Shown here in pieces: positions 25,898 to 39,384 of a stretch of 64,000 nt of DNA (positions are counted from its first letter, which is position 1; each line of letters starts with the position of its first letter). Source of the DNA: Spizellomyces punctatus DAOM BR117. Taxonomy: Eukaryota; Chytridiomycota; Chytridiomycetes; Spizellomycetales; Spizellomycetaceae. The notes below the pieces were generated by a model, which saw only the letters and a list, made by a program, of their open reading frames with translations, had not been told where the DNA came from and ran no database searches. A program made the position numbers and the translations under genes. Location: assembly GCF_000182565.1 (NCBI RefSeq), contig NW_015971554.1, positions 462,680-526,679 of the forward strand, written 5' to 3'.

Positions 25898-28800
25898 ATG
25901 TTTGACAACGAGGATGGGAAGCCTCCCAACCCTCCCAATGGCAAGGAATTGGAGTCCCTGGAAATGCCGTCGTTTCCGAACGCCCTGCCTCCATCGACAC
26001 CACAGTCCCCTACTTTTTCTCAACCTACAGAACATCCAGTGGTGGGCAGCCCTACACAGCCTGTTCCTCACCAGTCACCATCACCAGAAGGTAAAATAGT
26101 GCTTCTTTTTCGCCTGATCTGTGATTCCATGCGTTTGCGTCATATACTGATCAGCAAAGTTTTAGCCGTAGATCCCTTTGTTGCACCTTCAAAATGCACT
26201 CCAGATACCGATTCACAACCTCCTTTCAACATTCCTTCTGAATCAGGCTGCGGATCCCTCTCCGCTTCTACACCACAAGATGCTTGTGCTCCTAGTCCGG
26301 CAGCGTCGCTCACTGCGGAAGTTTCCTTGCCCCCATCAACAGCGAATGATGCAGCGCATCCAGTACTGACCTCGGTAGCACCATCATTTCCTCCCAGTAC
26401 TCTCGTTCCCGGCTTGTCGTCTTCTGCCGAAGCAAACGTGGACACCGTCTCCAATTTCCCCTCCTATGGTGACTTTGGCCCGCCGACATCACAGCAGCGT
26501 CAGGCTGGAACTATTGCACATGTGCATATGGAAGGCGTGTCCCGTCCTCAGCCCCTCTCATGGGTAACGCCCACAGATAGGCCTGCTGAGAACTTACAAC
26601 CATCAATATCTGGGTCAACGTTCCCTGCGACCGTGCGCGGCAGCGACGGCTCTCATTCCCCCATAATTAAGGATCTCCATACACTCGACAATATTTCAAC
26701 GAGTTTGGGCATGTCATCGTCGTCCTTTCCATCAATAGGGACACATGGAGTACCTCCTGCGAGCAGCGTTCCTTTGGATTCCTCGTCCGCAACATTACCT
26801 CCAGCCGCTCCAGTAGCGCCTCAAGGACATTTTTCCACTCCTTGGCCATACTCGGTCGCATTGTCAACCCCGCATACGAGCTCACTCGCGGCAATACCAC
26901 AACCAATCCCTCTTTCGGGCGCTGTTCGAGGGATGTCAGCAGAGCCATCAGAGGATCCCCTTCCAGATGGTTTACCTCCCACGGATCATGAAAATGATGA
27001 TCCGATGGCCGATGATTCGCAGGATGAAATGGACTCTGACACGGAAGAGCACAAGCCAGAAGTCCCAGAGGACAGCCATTCATTCCAGTCCAGCCATCCA
27101 AACGGCGAACTCACTAAAAAAGCACTTACAGTCGAGACGGCCGTGCGAAAACTATCCGTTATCGAGAGAGATCCTTCCTTTTTATGGGAAAAAAGTTTGA
27201 ATATTTATTTGAATCGCGAAAGGGCTTATGGGGAAGCTTTAAAGCATCAGATCCTCCAACAGCGACAGCTTATGGATCAAAAAGCCAAGGAAGTAGATTC
27301 ATTGCGGCGAGTCGTCGCGATGGATCTGGCGCGCCCCCAACCACCATTCGAACTTATTTTTCGACGAAAGCGCAAATTGACGGAAGAGCTGACCTTGTAA
27401 GAATTGTCATAATTTTTTCCTAACGTACGTGATTTATGTTCACATAACTTATTCGTGCTATAGTACAGAGAACCAAATGGTTGACATCGCTGAAAGAGAG
27501 GAGGCGCTAGTACCGATACGTTTGGATCTGGAGATCGAAGGCATCAAACTACGCGACACTTTCACTTGGAATCTAAATGGTATTTCTAACGAGGGATATT
27601 GTGTGTTGAGACTGTAAAAACGTAAACCAATTAATGCACATCTCCCAGAAACACTGATCAATCCTGATCAGTTCGCTGAAATGCTATGCGATGATTTGCA
27701 TTTACCGGCTGCCATCTTTGTCCCACATATAGCAAGAGCTATTCGTGAGCAGGTGGACGATTATTATCAACACGCACCATCTGTGCTACATTCAGCCGAG
27801 CAGGATACACGAGGAAATGATGGCATCGATAGCGGGAACAAAGACGCCCCAGAGCTGCGAGCAATCATCAAGGTATGCTTAAATAAACAAGGAGACCACT
27901 CTGACAAAAGGGCTGACATCCTTGTTTAAGCTTGATATTACAGTTGGGAATCACTGTTTGGTGGACCAGTTCGAATGGGACCTGAACTGCAGGAGAAACA
28001 ACCCAGAGCTGTTTGCAGATCATATGTGCAATGAGCTAGGATTGGGCTCCGAATTCAAGTGAGTTGTCCGTTCCTTTGCACGCAAATCTTCCTAGGTCTC
28101 CTCTTGGCCATTCTCTAATACTTTGTACAGAACTGCCATCGCTCATCAAATACGAGAGCAAGTCCAAACATTTGCAAAGTCCCTCCTATTGGTTGATCAT
28201 CATTTCGATGGGCAGCCTATCGACGATGACGAATTGTCTTCCTGCTTCCTACCGCCGATTGAGGCTTCCCGTGTCATTCGACCCCCCAAAGCCAAAGCGC
28301 TTTTTGGCCCGTATTATAACCCCGTGACGGACTTGGAGATTGAAAAGATGGAAAAGGATAGAGAAAGAGATGCGCGGTATGAGCTATCATGGAAAGGTTG
28401 TAATTTTTGTTGTCCTGTTGACATGGAAGCTGCATTATCAGACGAAAGCGTCGGCAAACGCAACGTAGTCGTCGCGCAATCGCCCTGCCCGACCGTGAGG
28501 CGCCGAAAACCAATCGCACTGGACCATTACAGTATAATCCCTTGGAATTGCAGGATCCGCTAGCCCCTCAATTGGCTGGACCCGTCACACGGCGAAACCC
28601 TCCGCGGAGACATCGTGGTATGGTCGACCTTCCACTAGCACCCGCTCCGGTTGTGAAAGAGCGGGAGCGGGAACCGCAGCCACCACCGCTTCCTCTTGAA
28701 GTGTTATTGACACGAGGTAATTGTTGCGGGTGCCATTACAGCCCAGTCTCGGACCTATGCTAACTTGATGATCTGTAAGGATGGCGGTGTCGGAATTGTG

Positions 28801-29650
28801 GAGTTAGTGCCAAGGATACGCCTTTGCTTCGAAAGGGCCCAACTGGCGAGAAGGTAAGGCATTGTCCTTATACACGGCAGTCTCAACTACTGATCGAATA
28901 CTCACTTTCTCTGCCGCTCTTGATTTTTAAAAAGACTCTATGTGATACTTGCGGTCAGTCCCCACCTGCAGTTTCTGTCGTTCCATTACAATGCGCTGAC
29001 TTTTTTGTTCTCATGACACCCTTAGGTCTCTATTATCACAAAACCAACCGACAGCGCCCAGTGTCACCCGCACCACACCCCCCGACACCCATTTTCACAT
29101 CTCAACAACCAATGGAAATCACCACGTCACCACAGGGCTTACGGGTAGCTGCTCAACCTCACCAAGCATCACTGCCAACGTCGCCACCCAACATGGGCAT
29201 CGAGAACCCATCAGCATCGCCGCTGCCACCGCCGCACCCCGCCCCCCTTTCCTTTCCAGAATCAACCTTGCACCCGCCACAACCTGTTCGGATCCAAATT
29301 CCGGGGTGGTTACCAGAATGCAAATCCGCCCTCATGCAAAAATATCCGCATGATACTTTTGAAATTGTGCCAAAAGGGAAAACGGGTGAACTCAGACTCA
29401 AGTGTTATGATTGTCCAGGTGAGTTGAGTAAAAATAATAGAGGTTGTCTGCATAGATTGTTGACTTTGTCTGGACTGTAGGTAAATTATATCAAACAGGA
29501 CCAGGCGAGACGTTAAACAATTTCGAGATACATTTGAAGAACAGGCATCATCGTGCAAATGTCAATGCACGACTTGTAAGACAGGGCTATAGGCGAGAAT
29601 CGATGGACAGTGGATGGGAATTGGAACGGGGATTCGAACCCGTATCTTAA
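25898..29650 (+). CDS. SNF5: SNF5/SMARCB1 chromatin-remodelling subunit with GATA-like zinc finger
   Basis: Core subunit of SWI/SNF-type (or RSC, as Sfh1) remodelers. The N-terminal 350 residues are Pro/Ser/Thr-rich and disordered. A helical segment ([20 protein letters not shown]) leads to two SNF5 repeats: [20 protein letters not shown] with [16 protein letters not shown], and [17 protein letters not shown] with [14 protein letters not shown]. Next are a basic segment and a GATA-type finger, [15 protein letters not shown] plus LCDTCGLYYHK. The C-terminus has [19 protein letters not shown] and [11 protein letters not shown], an element I recall from fungal SNF5 proteins. At least eight introns. 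Start could be 25862 (12 residues longer). Stop TAA is at 29648-29650. Confidence 0.92.
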
Positions 29651-29860
29651 ATACACAGGCTAATGAAAAAAGGGGACGTCTTTGTGCAAGCGGAAAAATC
29701 CCAAATGCATGTCGTGGTCCAACATCACGCAAACAACCTTTTCTCTCCAAATACGAATCCTCAAAAACCCCCAACCAAACCACATCACCACCGATTACCA
29801 GTACGGTAAGCTAACACCCAGTGACTGCAAAATACGCATTCCAAACAACGATACAACGTC

Positions 29861-31239
<1,379 letters not shown>

Positions 31240-31934
31240 CATACAATTTGGAGCGTGCTGATGATGCAAATATCACGGAATGTCGATATTGGCGTAGAGA
31301 TAAAAAGGAAAATATGTGCAGGAAAAATAATCAGTAAAAACCATAGTCTGCCTCCAAAGACTGTCGGCAAAAGACGCTAATCGTCTGCGCGATGATGATT
31401 CGGCCATGATCAACTCACAATAGAGACGTGGGTGCTGAGGGGCGAGGACCGTCAATGCGTATACACCAAACGAGTTCAAGGGAGAAGCCAGGAAAGAGTC
31501 AAATGTCCAACGTTGGCTATTCTGACAAACTGGAGATGTGTTTTTTTTAAAATGCCGAAAACGAACGGTCAGTGAGAACTCGAGCAAGTTGATTGTGCGT
31601 GTGCGCCTTTTGCAGCCCTCTGATTATCGCAGCGGGTGGCGGTTGTGTAGCGTAGCAACTGACTACTTGTGCAGGCAACGAGAACGATGCTCAAAGCGAT
31701 GGCGGTGGGGGGGAATGGCCGGCCGTGATTTCCTTGTTCGATTTCCCAACCCCAATTGCCGACCCAAAGCAAAATAAAAAAGGCAAAGGGAAAGGAGGGC
31801 GGTCCGTGTGTTTGCGTGGGGGGCTTGTTGTGGATTTGGGAAGGGCTGAAAAGGGGATGATGGTACCTTAATGTGACTGTGCCGCCACCTTCAAGGCCAG
31901 ACAATCGGCCAAAACGTCGCTGGGAACTGGGTTA
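31240..31934. other. divergent intergenic region, PP1 / type I membrane protein
   Basis: No gene is supported. Contains a T run near 31542 and G-rich stretches at 31700-31850. A 104-codon open frame on the minus strand (31273-31587) lies just upstream of PP1 but has no motifs. Confidence 0.5.
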
Positions 31935-31954
31935 ATGACTAGAAGAACAAGACG

Positions 31955-31987
<33 letters not shown>

Positions 31988-32917
31988 GCGGTTGCGAACG
32001 GGAGGGTCGTCGTCGTTCTTTATTGGGTCATGTTTGGCATGGTGTCTTTTATGGTGCCCCGTCCATGCCAACGTGGAAAAGATCATCTTTTGTCCGTCAA
32101 AAGTGCTTGCGTCGACTGAAACTTCCTGGCTGCATAATATCATATCTGAACGCTCCAACCTGTCAGTTCTTGCTTGGTCTTGTTGCGACTCTTTAGACCC
32201 AAGAGACACCTATTCCCAACAAATCATCCTTTTTTTTTATAGAACTGCCTTGGAAGCACCCTTCTCAATACTCCAAGACCACCTCAAAGCGGCACTGCCT
32301 TCCGACGAGAGAAGGCATTACTGGGCAAATGACCATGACATTCCACTGGCTGACACGATGCGATATTATAGCATACGCCGATTAAATCCAAAAGCTACAT
32401 ATGAGATTCGCGTCTGCTGGCCTGCTACCGTAGGTGTCTATCATCTGCTCCTCCACCCGTTTGAGCAACCATGTAACTATAAATCCTTGCTGGGAAAGGC
32501 ACCCGCCGATTGGATGTTTGAGCTTGTACCGGTATCTGGCACGGTATGCTTTCAAACCATCGACAGACTGAAAGATGTGGCCCAATCCCAGCATTAATTG
32601 TCCTGCTCAGACATCGGAACTCGTTTTGCGGCTGACAGCAAAGCATGCAGGCGTACCGCAAAGGTTCATGAGAGATAAAGTTAATGTTCGTATTCCATAC
32701 ACCATAGGTAAGACGGCAAAAATTATCAACTTGGATTAGTAATGTTATTGAAAATCCCCGTCTAGTCCTGGATCATCTCGTCTTTGGGATTCTCCCACAA
32801 TCATGCCTTCCTACCATTTTGTTTATCTGCGTCATTTTACTAGCGGGGTCTCTTCTCTTCCTGCCTAGGCTTTCTAGACTGTTGCAAAACAACTTTGAGA
32901 ATGTCAAGAATGCATAA
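31935..32917 (+). CDS. unrecognised type I membrane protein with signal peptide
   Basis: No family is recognised. The start at 31935 is followed by an Arg-rich n-region and Ser/Pro run from a trinucleotide repeat, then a hydrophobic stretch (FFIGSCLAWCLLWCPVHA) that looks like a signal peptide. The lumenal part includes YYSIRRLNPKATYEIRVCWP, a beta-type segment. Introns are inferred at about 32161-32240 (in-frame, stop-free), after SGT (GTATGC to CTCAG) and after PYTI. The last exon encodes a hydrophobic helix (PTILFICVILLAGSLLFL) and a short tail ending FENVKNA with TAA at 32915-32917. ER or secretory-pathway residence is inferred from topology. Confidence 0.65.
31955..31990. repeat. GTC/GCC trinucleotide repeat encoding Ser8-Pro3
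   Basis: Eight GTC units (31955-31978) followed by three GCC units lie at the start of the type I membrane protein gene and encode eight Ser and three Pro. Length variation between strains would be expected. Confidence 0.85.
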
Positions 32918-33264
32918 CGCTTCTAGTTGCTGGCCACTAGACTCCTTTTCGTCGATATGATATATAATTATAAGTGTGTATTGAGCGAGCAATACAAAAA
33001 TTGAATTTAGATAGTGCAAACAACATTAAGCACACCAGTTATGTTCGATACTGGGTGTCCTTAAATACGGAACAGCGACAGTAATCAAGGGGCTGCCCTC
33101 AGCACCTCCGAATACTTCTGGCAGTCCCTCACCACTAAATGAAGAAGTCCTGAGCCGTCACTTCTTATGACGAGCTCTCAACTCGCTCGTAGATGTGACG
33201 CTGTCAGTCAGGCCTCCTTCCTCTATAACCCCAGTATCCTATCGTGTTCGAATATGTTGGTGGT
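32918..33264. other. convergent intergenic region
   Basis: Lies between the converging type I membrane protein and mitoferrin genes and should hold both 3' UTRs. No gene or repeat is seen. Confidence 0.6.
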
Positions 33265-34454
33265 TTAGCCCTGAGGTGTTTCGGCAAGTTGAATGGGTTC
33301 TTTTTGGAATCCAGGTTGTTGTGAAAGAATCATTTTCATAAACTCATACTGCAGTAGGAACATTAGACACCAGAGCCAACATCAAAACCAGGACTTTCGC
33401 TCGTACCGTTGTCCAGCAGATGGCCGTTGCCGGCATATGAGATAGAATCCGCGCTCGTGCCCCCATCGTGAATCCGACCAAACCATGTCGCTGGTAAATG
33501 AGACGGAATGCTTCAGCCAACCCAGAAGCATGCCTGATCGTCTGGTCAACGACCGCTCCCCTTGTCTGCAAAAGTGTTTTGGCCACATCAAGAGGATTTG
33601 TAAGTGCCGCTGCCGCCGCACCCGCAATGGCTCCGGAAACGATATGAGTTTTTGGATCATATTTTCCGCTTGGATTCAGATACTTGCGAAAGTACTCGTA
33701 TGTGGCAAAATGAATCGATTGGAAAGGGATAGTCATCATGAGAGTTGTGGGATAGGAGATGTAGAATGCGCTGAGTCCTTCTTTTCTGAAAATGTCCAAT
33801 GCTGCCTCTGTTACGCCGCGGTAAGTGGACCCGTGTACTTGCATCCGCTGCTTGACGACTATAGGAGCCATTTTCAGTGCTTGGATTTAAACAATCATCC
33901 AACAACAAAATAATTCATACCATCAAATGGATTCATCAAACCATCGCTGACAATAGTTGCACATGCTCCTGCCATCGCTATTTTGCACATGAGGTTAAGT
34001 GCCAAAGATATTCCGAACATGACAGATTCTAAACATACCGTGTGATACATGGTGGTATCCATTGTCCATGTTGCTAAAGACCTCCTTACATTTTTCGTAT
34101 GACGCAAAATACAAGGCGTGTGCTGGTCCTGCACCAACGATAACAGAGTTTACTCCTCGCCACAGGGTAGCAAACCCCTCAGCTGTTGTGATGCGAGAGA
34201 GTGCATTGGCGACACCGCTATATATGGCTTGTGGACTTGGTGATAGAACTTGCATTCGGGTCTACTCCAAACAAAAACTGTGAGTGTTGATATGCCGCAG
34301 ACTGCGGGATTTTGTGTCAGTGCTCGGTACCGACCTTCACACTATCGAGCGGATACATGACAGTGTGCTCTGTGATACCCGCCAGTGCTCCTGCCAGCAT
34401 GTTGGTTGCGACGGAGGTTGTAGGTAGCGCTTCATAGTCTACTTCGTCTGCCAT
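33265..34454 (-). CDS. MRS4: mitoferrin, mitochondrial iron carrier (Mrs3/4, SLC25A28/37)
   Basis: Inner-membrane carrier that supplies iron for haem and Fe-S cluster synthesis. Three carrier repeats are seen: [32 protein letters not shown] and [15 protein letters not shown]. The third and [19 protein letters not shown] match mitoferrins rather than other SLC25 members. The first exon starts [13 protein letters not shown] at 34454. The last intron joins ICWTT to YEFMKMIL, and the protein ends AETPQG with TAA at 33265-33267. Introns interrupt each repeat. Paralogues Mrs3 and Mrs4 cannot be distinguished here. Confidence 0.92.
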
Positions 34455-34807
34455 GGAGCTGCGGATTGATTGGGATTTGAACTGTGAAATGATGTGAAAT
34501 GGGGTGTTTATAAGTTGCAAAGGCTTGTTGAAAAGTCAATTCAAAAGGTTTTGAAATCTTGTGAGACAAAAGATGATTTTAAGTCACTGTCAGGCACAGT
34601 CACATTTACACGGAAGGCTGATCCAATTGAAAGGTTGTCGATGGGGGCATTTGAGCTTTCGACTGCGGCGAGAGGTTCATTGCATTCTGCCGGTCAAAAG
34701 GACGAGAGTTGACCAAATGCAACAAGCTTTGATATATTCTGCAGCTGTTTTTCAAAAGTATATACACACACACAAGTACACTATTTCATTGCCGGATTGG
34801 GAACGGA
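34455..34807. other. intergenic region, mitoferrin promoter / H2A 3' flank
   Basis: Upstream of mitoferrin and downstream of H2A, both on the minus strand. No gene, MCB-like or E-box site is seen. Confidence 0.5.
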
Positions 34808-35394
34808 CTAGTATTCCTGGCTTTGAGAGCCGCCCTTTTCACCCTTTCCAGTTTTCGACTTTTTGGGGAGCAAGACAGAGTGAATGTTGGGAAGGACACC
34901 ACCTTGAGCGATGGTGACGTTGCCCAGAAGCCTGTTCAGCTCCTCATCGTTTCGAATGGCCAACTGCAAGTGGCGGGGGATGATACGGGTTTTCTTATTG
35001 TCACGCGCAGCATTACCAGCGAGCTCAAGGATTTCCGCAGCGAGATACTCGAGAACAGCAGCCAAGTACACAGGTGCACCTGAAAAAAGTGAAATTGTAA
35101 TGAGAACTGCGAGCATGTTTGCAGCAAAAACAAATTCTGCATTGCTGTTACTCACCAGCTCCCACGCGCTGAGCATAGTTGCCCTTGCGCAAGAGACGGT
35201 GGATACGGCCAACGGGAAATTGAAGACCAGCACGGGAGGAGCGCGATTTGCCGGCGGGTTTGGCAGCTTTTTCAGCTCCCGACTTGCCTTTGCCACCTAT
35301 TGTAAGGCAGCCCCAAAGTTAGATTGACTCTACAAACCAACGTGATTGAAGGGTGGCCTCTTTCCCCCCATCGTGTCATGTACCCACCAGCCAT
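34808..35394 (-). CDS. histone H2A with H2A.X-type SQEY tail
   Basis: Core nucleosome histone. The first coding exon is only 7 nt (ATGGCTG), joined across a GTGGGT-TAG intron to [12 protein letters not shown]. The fold text is [20 protein letters not shown], then [40 protein letters not shown] and [20 protein letters not shown]. The C-terminus GSQSQEY ends with an SQ-E-aromatic motif, the site phosphorylated by ATM/ATR-type kinases in H2A.X and fungal H2A. It is divergent from H2B. The introns suggest polyadenylated rather than stem-loop mRNA. Confidence 0.97.
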
Positions 35395-36072
35395 TGTAAT
35401 TACAGAGAGATAAAGAGGAGAGTTGCGAAAGAGATTGGGGCGGAAGAGCTAAAGGTTTGAATGAAGCGCCTTTGTGTTATATCCGTTCGGACATTGCGTG
35501 ACCTGGTCTGCACGGGACTCGGACACGCGCCCCTCGTCTAGCATTTGACCTCAAGCGCTCGCCTTGGAGCGTTTCTGCCTTGGGGGCTTGAGAACAGCCG
35601 TGGGATGAGCTCTGGATGAATTATCATTGCGGCCATACCACTTGGCATTTCTTTTTGATAGTACTGTTTGGTGTCAAGCGGGAGATTTGGATGCTTTATA
35701 AACCTTCTTGACCGATGGAGTAGCATCCGACAGCAAACGCTCATCCGCAACCCCAAACCATAGAGATTTCCACTACGCATTATATTAAGAGGACCCTCTG
35801 CTTTTCACGTTGTTCCGCAGTTACTTGTCGCTCTCCTCCATTTGTTGAAAAAAAAAAACCAGCAAGCGATTTGGGGGTTCGGATGAACGCGTTCGTTCGG
35901 ACATGACGATGCCTCAAAATCCAACCAATCAGCGCGTCCACATGATAACCTTCCCCCACGCCTATTTAAAGGGAACAGCGTTCACCTCTCCCCCCTTCAA
36001 CTCTTTGCGCCAGCATCATCGCTTCATCTCGCTTCATCTCCACCAAATCTTTTCCAGTTTATTCGAATACAA
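35395..36072. promoter_or_regulatory. bidirectional H2A/H2B promoter
   Basis: This 678-bp region separates the divergent histone genes. Visible elements are ACGCGT at 35887-35892, CCAAT at 35925-35929 (followed by CAGCGCG), a TATA-like TATTTAAA at 35963-35970 facing H2B, and an 11-bp direct repeat CGTTCGGACAT at 35484-35494 and 35894-35904. Divergent histone pairs with shared S-phase promoters are the norm in fungi. Function of each site is inferred. Confidence 0.65.
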
Positions 36073-36667
36073 ATGGCTCCCAAGGAAGCTGCTGCTGCTC
36101 CCAAGGCCGAAAAGAAGGTAATCATCTTTCAAACCTGGGTCCCAGAAACAACGCGCTAAATTCCAAACTGTGTAGCCTGCTGGTAAGGCACCCGCTGGCA
36201 AAGCTCCAGCAGGAGAGAAGAAGGACAAGTCCAAGAGAAAGACCGTCCGTCGTGAGACCTACTCTACCTACATTTACAAAGTACTCAAGCAGGTAAATGC
36301 AGCACTCCGACAGGAAAAGGGGAACGTTACACACTGGCGCTAACCATTATATTTGTTAGGTGCACCCTGACACTGGTATTTCGAACAAGGCCATGTCAAT
36401 CATGAACTCTTTTGTCAACGACATTTTTGAGCGTATTGCCGGAGAGGCTTCTAAATTGGCTGCATACAACAAGCGTTCTACTATCAGCTCTCGTGAGATT
36501 CAGACTTCTGTCCGTCTTATTCTCCCTGGGGAATTGGCCAAGCACGCCGTTTCTGAGGGTACCAAGTGAGTCATGTTTTTCGCATGGTTATTTACTCATC
36601 AATGGACATTCGATATTGACCCTTCGTCTTTCCCAGGGCCGTCACCAAGTACCAGGCTGCTAAATAA
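36073..36667 (+). CDS. histone H2B
   Basis: Core nucleosome histone partnering H2A. Exons encode [15 protein letters not shown], a basic tail with three AGKAP-type repeats, [20 protein letters not shown], then [40 protein letters not shown] and, after a last intron, AVTKYQAAK with TAA at 36665-36667. The lysine in AVTKYQ is the conserved C-terminal ubiquitylation site of the family. Three introns are present. Confidence 0.97.
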
Positions 36668-37015
36668 GCGGTTACACTTCCTCCCGCGTTGGGAAGGGCA
36701 ACCGTGTTTTCAACACGTGCAGTTGAAAGGATACGACCTTTTTGTAGATACTGGATTTTGTCTGCGAAGTAATATATATAACGTTTTACCGCAGTTTTCT
36801 TACCGCCGACGCTGCACATCAAGCCAGAGGCAAATAGACAGCTCGCAGCAGCCTTCTGTGAGCACAATAAAAATGGGAACGCAATCTATGAGGCACATAG
36901 GCACGAGATGACGCCTAGCACAATCAAGTGAAAAGAAAAGTTTTCAGTGTGTCCTAATCTAACAATGTAAACGCCCGCCACATCCGTTGCTCTCTTGAGG
37001 GCTGCTCAGAGGTCC
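36668..37015. other. convergent intergenic region, H2B / DLST
   Basis: Holds the 3' flanks of two converging genes. No gene or repeat is seen; I looked for a histone stem-loop and found no clear one. Confidence 0.55.
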
Positions 37016-38976
37016 AGCAGTATCCGCCTGGGGTCTTCAATCAACTCTTTCAACTTGACCAAAAACGTTACCGCCTCACGACCATCAATCACACGGTGGT
37101 CGTAGGTCAGTGCAACGTACATCATAGGACGAATCTCAACCTAAAAACCATACGGCATGAGATCACCGCCCGATAAGGGAGATAATCAACTGTTCTCTAC
37201 CTTTCCATTCACGACGACAGGTCGCTCTTTTGTGGCATGCATACCCAAGATGGCTGATTGAGGTTGATTAATGATGGGGGTACCAAACAATGAACCAAAG
37301 ACTCCGCCGTTCGAAACAGTGAATGTGCCACCAGCCAGATCTTCAATGGTAATTTGATTATCACGGGCCTAAAGTGAAACCAAGTATTTGGTCAATCTTA
37401 ATTGGTAAATCCATACACGGCACAGGACTTCGACCCTGAGACAGACCTTCTTTCCAAGAGCAGCCATAGCCTTCTCCACTTGGACAATTGACAACGTCTC
37501 GCAGTTGCGAAGAACAGGTGTAACCAGCCCTTTTGGAGTAGCAACAGCAACGCTAATGTCCACGTAGTCGTGATAGACAATCTCATCCCCTTCAATGGCA
37601 GCGTTAACACCAGGAACCTCGTGGAGCGCCAAACTGGTAGCCTTGATGAAGGCACCCATGAATCCGAGCTTCACGCCGTGCTTCTCAGCAACAAGCTCCT
37701 TGTACTTGGCACGCATTTCCATCAAATTGCTGGAATACAAGTCAGAATGCACTATTGCGCAGGATTATGCAGAAGCCAGTCTCGAACCTCATGTCAATTT
37801 CGTTGAAAGTGGTCAAGGAAGCCGCAGTCTCTTGTGACTCTTTCAAATGCTTTGCGATCTTTAATCGCATACGGCTCATCGGTATCTATGTATCTGGTTA
37901 ATGAGGGCACTCATGCCATCTACGACTACAAGCACAAAATGCATACCCTACGTTCTGTACGCGAGCCAGGCATGTATCCAGGGAAGTCTTCGGCGTCGAA
38001 AGCGACTGGAGATGGAGCAGCTTTCGACGGAGCACGTGACGGAGCAGGCGCCTGTTTCTGCGGAGCTGAAAGCAGGAGTACGCCATCAGCATAAATGAGG
38101 TCGATCATCTTCATCGTTCCTCATGATCATACCTGGTGTCGGTGCTTGTGGTTTTGGAGCCTCTGCTTTGGGTTTTGGTGGCTCTGGAGCAGGCTTTGCC
38201 TCCTCTTTCTTGGGTTCCTCCTTCTTCGCTTCTGGTGCTGGCTGTGAGGGTGCAGCTCCTTCCTTTGGTGCATCGCCAAGTTCAATCTTGACCATGTTTG
38301 CGCCAACGGCTACCGTGTCTCCTTCGTTGGCATAGAGTTCCAAGATGGTACCGGATTCCGGAGAATTGACAGTAACATCGACCTATCGTGCAGGCCCACT
38401 TAGCGACACCACAAAGTAGTAAGTCGATTATCGGCTTTTACCTTGTCCGTTTCGATAGTTGCAATAACTTCATCACGAGCAATGAATTCTCCAACCTCTG
38501 ACAAAAGACAAAGTTGAGTGACAGTGCTGTGCACGAAAAAGATCAGACAGCATGCTTACTCTTGTGCCATTGCGTGAGAGTTCCCTCCTGGATAGATTCA
38601 GCCATTGGTGGGAACTTCACCACCTTATCGGCTGTTAAATGCGGCGTGAGAAATGCACAAAACGGACACATCTGAAACCCGGACAAAAAAATTCTTACCC
38701 ATGTAGCGCACTTGACTAGTACGAAATACCGCATGGCTGGCAGGTAGGCGTGGTCTACGGTTGAAAGCAAGCACTACGATAAATACTTCCGGTAACAACT
38801 GCAGACTGGAACGCGACCTAATGTTACCTAACACTTGGAGCTGAGGTAAAGAGACTACCAGTGCGGATGCCCCTTGTGGAAATGGAGGTAGAGATGGACG
38901 CAGAAGCGAGGCGCGGTGATCTCAGCGTAGCGCGCACCGCACTTGTGCCAAGGCGACGACAAAGTGCAGATGACAT
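37016..38976 (-). CDS. KGD2: dihydrolipoamide succinyltransferase, E2 of 2-oxoglutarate dehydrogenase
   Basis: Mitochondrial TCA-cycle enzyme that transfers succinyl groups to CoA on a lipoyl arm. The N-terminus ([20 protein letters not shown]) looks like a matrix-targeting signal. The lipoyl domain contains [20 protein letters not shown] and the lipoyl lysine in ETDKVDV. A Pro/Ala/Lys linker follows. The catalytic domain begins [20 protein letters not shown] and includes [54 protein letters not shown] and [15 protein letters not shown] with the catalytic His and Asp. It ends [12 protein letters not shown] at 37016-37018. At least eight introns. Divergent from the Cdh1-type gene. Confidence 0.95.
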
Positions 38977-39384
38977 TATGACACGACCTCGTAGACTTTT
39001 TCCCAAAATGAGAAACATTCAGCTTACAGTTCTCTGCACACACACAAAACAATAACAACGTTCATGAACTTACGGTTGGTAAGGACGGTGCAAAAAGAGA
39101 AATCTGTCGTTTACCGACAGCAGTTCGTTTCTAAATGAAAATCGCGTCGTTCTTTGAAAAGCCCGAAATAATTTGTGCCGCACGACTTGGAGACGGACGT
39201 TGGTCGGCTAAAAATGACATCGTGCCCGGTGAATTGGTTTGCGGTTGCAATGTGGTTCCAAGGGCTTACGTGCGCAGACGCGTTGGGCGCGCTTCGAGCA
39301 AGTCGATTGTTGAGGTTCTGTTTGCGACCTTGGGTATTGTCGCTTGTTGACGACGCAGAACCTGCTACACAGTCTTCAGCAGTC
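38977..39384. promoter_or_regulatory. bidirectional promoter region DLST / Cdh1-type gene
   Basis: 408 bp between divergent start codons. ACGCGT is at 39278-39283, about 105 bp before the Cdh1-type start. A 71-codon open frame at 39135-39350 is not supported as a gene. Confidence 0.45.

Noticed and set aside
29628-29700. Minus-strand GGGTTCGAATCCC, resembling a tRNA T-loop, at the end of SNF5
   Set aside because: The loop would have eight bases, no matching acceptor strand or D-arm is found within 100 bp, and it overlaps the in-frame SNF5 tail.
31273-31587. 104-codon minus-strand open frame upstream of PP1
   Set aside because: No domain, no splice link to PP1, whose start MAENQEVD is clear.
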